A model generated the notes under the pieces. The model worked only from the letters and a program-made list of their open reading frames with translations. It ran no database searches and was not told the DNA's origin. DNA of 64,000 nucleotides from Aquilaria yunnanensis (taxonomy: Eukaryota > Streptophyta > Magnoliopsida > Malvales > Thymelaeaceae), in contig CM077594.1 of NCBI GenBank assembly GCA_039654915.1, forward strand, positions 15,313,001 to 15,377,000. Direction: 5' to 3'. Positions 55,217-64,000 of the stretch are shown here, piece by piece; positions within the stretch are counted from its first letter, which is position 1, and every line of letters begins with the position of its first letter. The translations under genes and the position numbers were made by a program.

Positions 55217-58200
55217 CTAGGAAAATTGGGCACAATCAATCCCCTTATCTAAGAGTGCCTGCACAAGCTTGGGGTAGAGCTTAGCCAGCATGATTTTGAA
55301 CCCAGCGGAACTTCCTTTCCTATTTTCAACCCAACTTTCATTACACTCCAGAGCAGAACCGATTGAAGCACCTTCCATATAGGCCTTGCAAGCGGACAGA
55401 ATGAACTGAGACTGTTTGGTGAAGTGCCCTTGGACAAGTGCCTCAAAATGCTACACCCAAAAAATGAAGAGATAAAAATCAATACTTGCAAGGGAAAGAA
55501 TGATTTGATGTCTTAGGAAGAAACATGTATTTCCATACTAATTCCAGTGCAATGAACATGTATGATCGTTTTGTGATATTCCTGTGATTATCAAAACCAG
55601 CTTAACGGGAGTACAAGTTCTTGAAACAGATGGATGATTTAGCCAGCAGAGTCGTTCAGAATCTACATTTTACCTGGGGCGGTTTGCGGAGCACATAAAG
55701 CATGGACTTCCAGGTTAGAAGAAAAGCACTCTCGTTATAGCAAATTGAATTTTTCTCCCCTTCAGTGCTTCCCACCTGCTTATCATATCCAGCCTCATTG
55801 AAGTAGGGCTTCTCATTTAGCACAAGACCCTGGAGGGACAGCAGAACTTGGAGAATGGTGGAGCTTTCTGGTGTCCATACTTCACTGCCCGAACCTGTCC
55901 ATGTGTTCAGAAGGCTGAGGCAAACACGCCCAGATTCATACAAGTTTGGGTTGACTCGGAGTCCTCCAGAGTTGTAATGTACCAACTGCATAGAGTTTCA
56001 CATGAGAACAATATTTCTTTTAATTTAAATGACTTCACAGTTAGAATGGTTGCCCTATTGCTTCGACTTTGGTGATAGTTGAAGATGTTCTGCCCAAAAT
56101 CTTGGAGCAAGGGCGAATTGAAGAAAGAAAGAAAGAAGAATGCAACTTTCCTTTTTACAAGCATAAATTTCATGAAATTTGTACTTCCTAGAACTGCCTA
56201 ATCTTATTTTGTTTGAGAGATGACTGCATGCAGAATTATAGAGTACTTAGAGAATGGTGAAATTTTGACAACTTACAGGTGGTTCATTAGGATATTCAGG
56301 AGGAATGAATATATCAAAAAAGAACAGCCCGTCCTGGTAGGGCGTTCCAGTTGGGCCAACAATGGCTGCTCGAAGAATGTCCATCCTCTCCTCATATATG
56401 CGGACATAGATCGTCTCTGTGCCACAATTAACAGCATCAATAAGAAACTACTATTGTTATGTTTTGGTCATGCATGAGAATTAGGAATATGACAGATGGG
56501 ACGATAACATCAGCTGGCTTTGTAGCCAGGTGAAACGAAGACAAGACAAAGCAGAAACAGAATAAGTGAAACAGCCTTTTTAGTTTACCAAATTTGGCTG
56601 GAGTGTGACAACCAACAAGAAGAGATCTCTGAACACAACAAATTGAGGATTCAATTGTCAAACTAATCAAGGTTTTTGCATATGCATTGCATTCAAATTT
56701 TATGCATGACTACAACGTTTCATCTTCAGCTAATTTATGTGCAGTTTGAGTGGACCAGATTTCCCAGTATAGCGTATTAGCCACTACTTCACTGTGTGTT
56801 TCCTTGAAGTGGAGAACAGAAAGGAAAAAGGAAGTCCGCATCATCTAACGTGTTTCACAACACCAAGAACTTGCCACAAATACATGAAATACCATCCATT
56901 TAAGTTGGCCATACTTGAGATTTTTAGAATTATCAAGCAGTGGCATCCCATGCTGTCATTTATTTTCTCCGTGACAGAAATGTATCATAATACCATCACC
57001 TGTTTATATGGAGGAAAAGGGCACAAATAATGTTCTACATGGACAAAAGAGGCCATATGCATATTTTCAAATCATATTCTTTTACATAGAAGTCCACATT
57101 ATGGTGCTATTTCCAGGATGAGTAATTTTTCTGCCTTGTCAGACAGATAAATTAACAAACATAGCAAATATCTATCTGCCACATGATATATTAACATATG
57201 TAGCAAATATCACATCAATTTTGATCATAACTCCAGAATTAGCAAAGACTTCAGCCCCTTTGACACAAATTTATCCATTCAGATGAAAAAGAATAAACTA
57301 CTGGTGTCAAAAGAAAATAGTTACTGCTTCTGTATAAATAGAAGAGAAGAGTATTGACCTGGGAGATTATTCTCCAGGATGCTCCATTCTCGTTGAACCT
57401 TCTTAAGCCAACTTCTTTTCATCTGTGAGGGAAAAGTGGACAAAAAAAATCATCATTTTCCATATCAGGACAAGAAATGGGTTGCTAAGGGATGATTGGT
57501 CATCTTTCTAACCTGAGGACCAGAGGCCTTGCTTTCTGCAATAAAGTGGTGGTCTGAACAGTCACAGACTATATCAAACTGCTTAAACTGATAAGGATTT
57601 CCACAGGCTCTTGGAGTGATAACATTCTGGTTCTCATTCTCTTCATATTCCTGCTTCGAAGTTCCCACGGAGAACTCCCGTGGCCCACTTGGATCAGCTG
57701 CAGCATAGATGTCATGTGCCTCAGATTCCTGTGTCTCAGTTTCATAGGCTTTTCTACCACTGATGATGTCATGAGACGGCACTAAGCCAAATAGTGATAT
57801 GGAACCAAGGGACGCAAAGAGGCTGGAAACTGTGGTTGTAAGAAATCCAACAACAGATTGGGGAAAAGAGCTAGCAGGTCCTGAGGAATTACCCTCTCTG
57901 TTTTCACCAGCATGATCACAACTCATTGAATCCTGATAATACAAATCTTATTCAATTCCAGAGCAGAAATGATTTTAAATGATGCAAATTCTTTCTTTTC
58001 ACTAATTGAATTCTGAAGCAAAGCCTTCCCATAATTCAAGATTTAACTAATCAGTTATTTATTTAATGTAACAACAGATATTGTAATCTACTAGTTTTAT
58101 CCACATTGAACCATCTCAAGATTCAATGTTTGTTCCATATTTTGTATCTAATATCCTAACTATGGATCCTTCTGTAAAATCTCTTAAGGTGAATGCAATC

Positions 58201-60881
58201 AATCACGTCGCCCCCACATACCGATTCTGTTCTTTTCTTCTCTTCATCTTTTCAATTTGGATCTTCTCATGAAATTTTACACTAATTTTCTTATGAAATT
58301 GTACACTAACTTTAACAGAATATTATGTCTTTTGTCAAAGCGAAAAAGTTAAAATTACTTCAAAAATCAGAATATAAACACAAAATTGAGGCATTCAAAG
58401 AAGATGCATTTGTTAGTTAAAAAATTCCACTATTACCCACAACGATACAAAACTAAAAAAGGATCCTGGAAAATGAACGAACTCAATAGCTAATTTATGA
58501 GGCAGTTTAGTGCATAAATTTCCTTTCCTAGCAACAGCCAGCTCATGTTCAAGTAATAGTAATAACCGTTCTTGAAAAGACGTTATAGCAAGAAAAGAAA
58601 AAGTAAAACAGGATGATTTATATTGGTGGCAGAAAATTGTAATACAAATATAAAAAAAATCAACCACATGCATGTCTGCCTTCTTAGGCATCAGAGAAAT
58701 GCACACAGACGGGAGACATATGCATGCTAAAGGAAGAGAGCTGGCTGTACCATGTCTTTTGTGATGCAAGACAGTTTGTCACGTCCTATCACCTCTTGAG
58801 TAAGATTGGCACCATTTTCTTCAGATAGAGCTGGGGCTGCGGTTGAGTCTTCATATTTGTCAATTCTATAAATCTCATCAGGTGCAACCTGGAAGAAAGC
58901 TAGTCAGCTAATGGCAAGTTTGTTTTCTTTTGTTCTTTGAAATACAATAAATAAGTCAACTATGTAGAAATGTAAAATCCAAATGCTGAGATGAAACTGC
59001 ACATGTCCGAGTACTACAGAATGACCTCCACTAAGGACTTCAAAAGTTAGGCAGACAAATACAATGCAGAAAATGGTTACTATTGTAAAAGCAGGGAATA
59101 ACAAAGGGAAATATCGGGGGGCAAAAACAAAAACAAAACAAAAAAAATGTCATATTTCAGAGTTTGCCTCTGAACACCAATATATTTTCTTAGTTGCAGT
59201 TGGCCACCTACTATTTTAACCGATCACCATGAAGAGGCAGGGGAATCCTTTCCCTTATACAGCATCACATATCTCAGTTAAGCATCTACACACACACACA
59301 CACATACCTACACCCACACTCACACTAAAGACATGTATGAAGGATGGCACTAATTATCTTTAGATGTAATTGCAGTATTAACTCATAAAGAAGAAACTGA
59401 GAACTCGCAAAAGAAGAAATTGAGTATGACTAACATTGGACTATCAATACCTTTGTCGATAAACCAGTTGCCCATTTCACTTGTACTTCACCATCTTTGA
59501 AGCCTACAACAACACCAATACTGGCCAGGCATTTTCTACTGGTGTTGTCACTCTCAACAACAGCATCATTATTGATTATTGGAGAAGCCTGTGCATCCAA
59601 ATCATTTCCTGACTGTACGTTACCATTATAGGTTAGATCACTTGTTTCATTCTGGACCACGCGAAATACAACATCCCCAAAACAGAAGGAATAGTCAGGG
59701 TGTTCAATAAGCTCATAAGCACTCACAGTTTCCTTAATCACGTCCTCACAAACCCTACTAACTTCATTGATAATCATGCTTCTCCATTGCACCTTTACTG
59801 TCCGTTCCTTTGCATCCACACCCACCACAACACCCCATCTTGGACTATCATCACTACCTTCCTTCTCAAGGACAAACTGTTCAGGCCAAAATTCATGAGC
59901 AGTTATGCTACTAACAGGGATTACACTATGGGAATCCAACCCCACGCTGCAGCTGCCATCTTGCCACAATACATCGACCTTTGACTTTATCTTTGCAATG
60001 ACAAAGAGCTCTTCTAATACTGAATGAGCTTTTTCTCTTTCAAATCCACTTTCTTGCTTTCTGGGATTTCTAATTTGATCACAAGTGATTCCATCAAGAA
60101 AATTTTGCTGGCCTAGTATACCCTGCTCTGCCAAAGGAAGTATGCACCAGTCACACAGCTGCCAGTTTGCATGGGAAAAGCAAGACAACACAGTCAGGTT
60201 TTTTGGTTCCTGCATACGAGGGGGAAGGTTGGCCTTAAAACCACGATCTACATGAGTAGAGGCAATCCAGTCAACATATACCAGCCCTGCATCTACAACA
60301 GAAACAGTTCCTTCACACTGCATATCCTTCCAGGTTCCACATAACCACCTTGTTGACTTAGTCACATTTGAGTCCAAAACTTTCACTCTCTGTCCTGGAT
60401 AATAGGGATATTGTAAATCTTCAAATAAGTTGAGCGAAACTGGTACAAGCTTGACATGATCAGCAGCCACAACTTCACATTTTGAGCCATCATCAAGCAC
60501 AACAGAGATGTGGTCAACAACCTTATCGACTCTTCCTATCCATGTGCCGTGAACCACATAATCTCCAACAGAGACAGAGCGGATCTTCAAAAGACTCTTG
60601 GAGTTCACATTCTTTATTTTTGTCCCAAGTCCATTCTCAAGATCCACAAACATATTAATGTTGATTACTCTGCCAGTCTGTCCAGAAGGGTCTGCCATTG
60701 AGCACACAATTTCCCCATATATGAACCCTCTCTCAAATGAGAGGAAATCATCAATTTTTCCAATGCTGTCCTCAAGGCTTGACAAGATGCCACCATACAA
60801 AATGTTGATTTCCTCTTGCTCCTCGCTGCCGCTACTTTCACTAAAATTCTCCCAATCAGATTCGCTGAGGAGAAAATCCAT
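55217..60881 (-). CDS. PHO2: Ubiquitin-conjugating enzyme E2 PHO2 (UBC24)
   Basis: Seven coding exons (60881-59451, 58888-58751, 57932-57513, 57422-57359, 56416-56277, 55985-55674, 55450-55217) close in frame at 912 aa, about the length of Arabidopsis PHO2. The long N-terminal part (residues 1 to about 660) starts SDWENFSESSGSEEQEE and includes SFERGFIYGEIV, YYPGQRVKV and FSHANWQLCDWCILP, all typical of PHO2 and its SH3-like/Tudor-like repeats. The UBC domain covers about 665-880, with catalytic Cys753 in GRVCLSLLNTW and FFDIFIPPEYPNEPP before it. PHO2 acts at endomembranes and promotes degradation of PHO1 and PHT1-route phosphate transporters, limiting phosphate uptake and root-to-shoot loading. 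Its leader holds miR399 sites (61300-61642). A 5'-leader intron is likely because an acceptor (CAG) lies 11 nt before the ATG. No defect seen. Confidence 0.96.
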
Positions 60882-61299
60882 TCTTCAAGTGCCTGGCACA
60901 ATATTTTGTACAATATAGATCAACACAATCAAGAAAAGGGAAAGTATATAGTCAATGAAAGAAAACTGTAATGGACATGACATGCTTAGAAACTTCATTT
61001 ATCAGCTACTAAAATAAATTACATGAATGAGATAGTTCCAAACATGATTGTGAATGTGCATGTCTGAGTCTGCATAAATGCTAATAACAGTTTGAGGATA
61101 GAAAAACAATACCAGCACTTAAGCAACTTGATGAACAAGCTAGCCAAATGTATATTCCAGGAGCACTCAGAGTTAATAGCAAAATCCGGAACTCAAATGG
61201 AATGACATATTGTGCCTCAGAACTGCAAGTTGTCTTTCAGTTAATAAACTGATTGTAACAAATAATGAGTCAGTATCCTGAAAAGGATACTTTAGACTC

Positions 61300-61320
61300 T
61301 GCCAAAGGAGATTTGCCCTG
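61300..61320 (-). promoter_or_regulatory. miR399 target site 1 in PHO2 leader
   Basis: The plus strand here equals the mature miR399 sequence over all 21 positions (TGCCAAAGGAGATTTGCCC then TG). The minus-strand PHO2 transcript would thus pair perfectly with miR399. Located about 420 bp upstream of the PHO2 start codon. Confidence 0.92.
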
Positions 61321-61352
61321 ACGGACAAAGGAGCCAGTTAAGGACTCCCAAA

Positions 61353-61373
61353 TGCCAAAGGAGATTTGCCCAA
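61353..61373 (-). promoter_or_regulatory. miR399 target site 2 in PHO2 leader
   Basis: Identical complement over 19 positions (61353-61371). The last two differ (AA for TG), at the miRNA 3' end where mismatches are tolerated. A weaker 'caaaggag' core between sites 1 and 2 (about 61326) may be a decayed site. Confidence 0.9.
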
Positions 61374-61621
61374 AATGGACAGGTTTTCACAGGAGAAAGT
61401 AGACCACGACTGGGAAGAAAGGTATACTTGCGGACGTTTTCCTTGAAGGACAAGCTGAAGTTCCAAATACCACCCAATCATGAGCTTGAAATCCCAAAAT
61501 CATGAACTGGCTGAAGGAGAAACTTGTTCAACAACATCAAAGAGGAGTTCCAAAAACCAAAGATAACTGAGATCGAACCTGGCTTCTGAAAGAATTATTC
61601 ATTTCAAAAACCAAGTGAAAT

Positions 61622-61642
61622 TGCCAAAGGAGATTTGCCCCA
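61622..61642 (-). promoter_or_regulatory. miR399 target site 3 in PHO2 leader
   Basis: Identical complement over 19 positions (61622-61640), including the central cleavage positions. The final two bases are CA. It lies about 270 bp further upstream than site 2. Confidence 0.9.
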
Positions 61643-63440
61643 GGATGGAGTAAGATTTTGTTTATGTTACTTTTCCCTTCCTGATTCGTCTCACTGAGAG
61701 TTCAGTAACTAATGATAGCCATCAGCAACAAAGATAACAAACTAGACACTTTTCTTCAGGATTCATCCACATAAACAACTGCCTGTAAAAATAATTGCTT
61801 AGAGATATTTATTCTAATAAAAGGTTTCCTGGCCCATGTTGGAAGGAGCTTCTGCAATCAGTTTGATGTTACCATGGAACCTGCAACAACCATGAGAAAT
61901 TTTTTATGATTAGAAGAATTCATCCTGGCAGCACTATTGCAGGAAGTAAAGCTTGAATGACTTTTACCAACCACTTCATTCCTTTTATCTTTTACAGTAA
62001 CAAGATTAAAAAGGAAAACCTGAGAAAGAGAGAGAGATTTGCAAGAATGAGAATAAGATTAATTTGAGAATAAAGTTCCTCTGTAATTCACCCTGCTTCC
62101 CTCTCTAATACATACACACACAAATAGGTATTTACATACGTGTGTGTGTGACCGCATGCATGTGTGAGTGTGTAACTAAAATGATGGCAGATTCAAGGAG
62201 CATGCAGAGGCACGCAATAAATTGAATAAAGATATAGAGAGGGAAAAAAAAAAGAATAAGAAGAAGATCTGAGAGAAAGAAGCTAAGGTGTAAAGAACGG
62301 TGAATTTAAAACTTCACATATGAGAAACAATAGTTGGAATTCAAAGAATGGTCTCCTCTTCACTAAAACGGTTGACACTTTATGCACCAAAAAATATGTT
62401 AAGAACACATATTCCTATTTTTGAAACTTGGCTCCCTAGACAAGTTCCAGAAAGAGCAGAAATTGTACGCAGATTCCTCTTTATTAACAGACGTATTCAA
62501 TGACTCCTGTTCTAAATGAAAAGTTCATCAAAACATAAAATTCAGGAAAAAATATCCGACTTATGTAAACATAAGCAAAAGCACACACAAGCCTGGAAAC
62601 ATAATTCCTCCAAAGAGATTATATTATGACATAATTTAATCATGCATGCGAAGTTCAGACACATCCAAAGTCTATGAAATCATTCTAGCAAACTAAAAAG
62701 AGAACAACAAAAAGAGAATTCTTATCTTTTAAGCAACAATAATCAAGTGAAACTACCACGTAGCACCACAAGCCCAATTAAAATTTGAAGAAAACGGAAA
62801 ACAGGCTAAAATTTCCCTTCAAAACTCCGCACATGAGAGGAAAAACCGCTATCAAGAGATTCAAACCATACGAGGAAAAGCTAAAAAAATCTAGGTTCAC
62901 TAAGCCTTCGAGCAAGTTATATGCTATATTAACTAAACACGCCAATAAACAAAATCTAACGCATAAAAACAACTGAAATAAATGATAGAAGACAAGCAAA
63001 AAACCGTACAATTTTCCACTCCTGAATATCAGAGGAGCCATAAATTCTCGAAACGATGACAAATCAGAAGCGGAAACCCAGAAAGCAGCAAGAAACTCTA
63101 GACGAACCGATCAGAGGAGCTCTTCCCAGAAAACAACTTATCCATCAAGACTCCCCCTTTAATCGTCGCCCGCAGTTTTTGTCCCTTCCCCAGCAAGGAA
63201 AACGTCCGAACAACAAAAAGGCAAAGATGGGCAATTCAGAGAGGCCCAGTTCCTCCCTGAATCCCACCAATCACACCATGGAAGAACATTGAACACATTA
63301 GTACGCACACCAACAGTAGTAACTGGCTCTCTGTTTCGACGGCTGAGTCGCTCTGGATTCTTCCCCGCGTCTTCTTGGGGGAAATGTGGACGCTTTGAGT
63401 TGATTGACCCGGAGTTTGTGAGTGCTTTCACATCGGGTAT
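61643..63440 (-). other. PHO2 upstream leader/promoter region
   Basis: No protein-coding gene is supported. Given that PHO2 genes usually have a long spliced leader, the GC-richer patch at about 63080-63430 is a candidate first non-coding exon and core promoter. A (TG)/(CA)-rich stretch occurs at about 62105-62175. Confidence 0.4.
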
Positions 63441-63662
63441 TTCGAATTAATATTAATGTATGGGTACGCCGTACGGGAAAGCATATACCAACAGTATCCC
63501 CCGATGTACCGTGTTCGTTAGTGTGAGCGAACCGTTAGTTAGGTTTCTTTTCTTTCTTTTTTTTTTTTTTATGTGTAAATAGAAATATAGGAAAAGACTA
63601 AAAAACAATAGAGGAGGCAAGTTGGTAGGCAAGAATGACTTCATGCATAGATATGATTAGTA

Positions 63663-63860
63663 TCAAACAGTGCTGCATGGATTCAAGGACTTCCTAATCT
63701 TGTGAATAAGCCGGTGAATCCTTACGGGAATCAATAGTTTACCTGATCTTATCTGTGGAGCTTGTGAAGAATCAGTTAATATGGTTATCGTTCTCAGATC
63801 CTGATTCATTGTAAAAAAAATCACTTCGAAAATAACAAAAAGCTCAGCTTCTAATGCCAT
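63663..63860 (-). pseudogene. RNase H-like (RVT_3-type) fragment of a retroelement or domesticated gene
   Basis: The minus frame reads MALEAELFVIFEVIFFTMNQ followed by LRTITILTDSSQAPQ. This is the 'AExxAIxxAL...I.IESDSQxA' helix-strand of plant RNase H-like domains. Upstream (63860-64000) the frame is interrupted by stops. The expected first Asp segment is not intact and the window ends. This suggests a decayed piece of a LINE-type RNase H or a related nuclease-like gene. Confidence 0.45.
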
Positions 63861-64000
63861 TTTACATTGGGAAATTAGGATTCTTTGTTGGTGTCTAAGA
63901 GGGGCATTGATATCTAATCACACCCAAACAACTGTACCTTGACCTAATAAGCGACGCCAGACCCCCATCAGTCACAAAATTTCTGGATGCCAAGACTCAA

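Noticed and set aside
61300..61640. Plus-strand miR399-identical sequences as pri-miR399 genes
   Set aside because: Three tandem copies without a hairpin arm (miR399*) lie in the leader of PHO2, the known miR399 target on the other strand. Target sites explain them better.

Overview
This is plant nuclear DNA, most likely from a eudicot outside the Brassicaceae. The evidence is intron-containing genes with GT-AG boundaries, plant-only families (HSF class B5, CASP-like, DUF2921, LOL zinc finger, PHO2/UBC24), and AT-rich intergenic DNA packed with plant transposon types. No bacterial, organellar or CRISPR features were seen. The species cannot be told from this window.

Layout. 1-4.9 kb: repeats, several MITEs and a 2-oxoglutarate dioxygenase relic. 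4.95-6.62 kb (-): two-exon heat-shock factor of the HSFB5 type. 6.7-22.6 kb: a large gene-poor block. It holds a tRNA-Val-like gene, a MULE-like MITE (10-bp TSD), a GC-ended hAT element with a transposase remnant, two unidentified decayed coding fragments, a 0.9-kb MULE with 9-bp TSD, a 2.3-kb solo LTR (5-bp TSD) invaded by two TRIM copies in tandem, and a 1.25-kb hAT element with a perfect 8-bp TSD that itself carries nested Stowaway-like MITEs. 22.9-24.6 kb (+): eight-exon coiled-coil gene resembling the meiotic axis protein ASY4. 25.1-27.25 kb (-): LOL2-type LSD1 zinc-finger gene, convergent with it. 27.3-45.7 kb: second transposon block, with a 4.25-kb CACTA deletion derivative, a foldback element and a 4.69-kb young Ty1-copia element. 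45.7-54 kb: CASP-like 1C gene (+), probable 2-carboxyarabinitol-1-phosphatase gene (+) and an intronless DUF2921 membrane-protein gene (-). 55.2-61.7 kb (-): PHO2/UBC24 ubiquitin-conjugating enzyme, seven coding exons, with three miR399-complementary sites in its leader. The window ends in a decayed RNase H-like fragment.

The genes do not form a pathway. They are ordinary independently transcribed plant genes: stress transcription (HSFB5), meiosis (ASY4-like), cell-death/zinc-finger regulation (LOL2), membrane scaffold (CASP-like), Rubisco-inhibitor clearance (CA1Pase-like), a secretory-route membrane protein (DUF2921) and phosphate homeostasis (miR399-PHO2). The most unusual structures are in the transposons: a TnpD-to-TnpA joined relic in the CACTA element, copia LTRs ending TA...TA instead of TG...CA, a TRIM doublet bounded by one target duplication, and a hAT element whose ends are GC-rich palindromes. 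Exon boundaries were built by hand from splice signals and reading-frame continuity. All spliced genes close in frame, but no transcript evidence was available.
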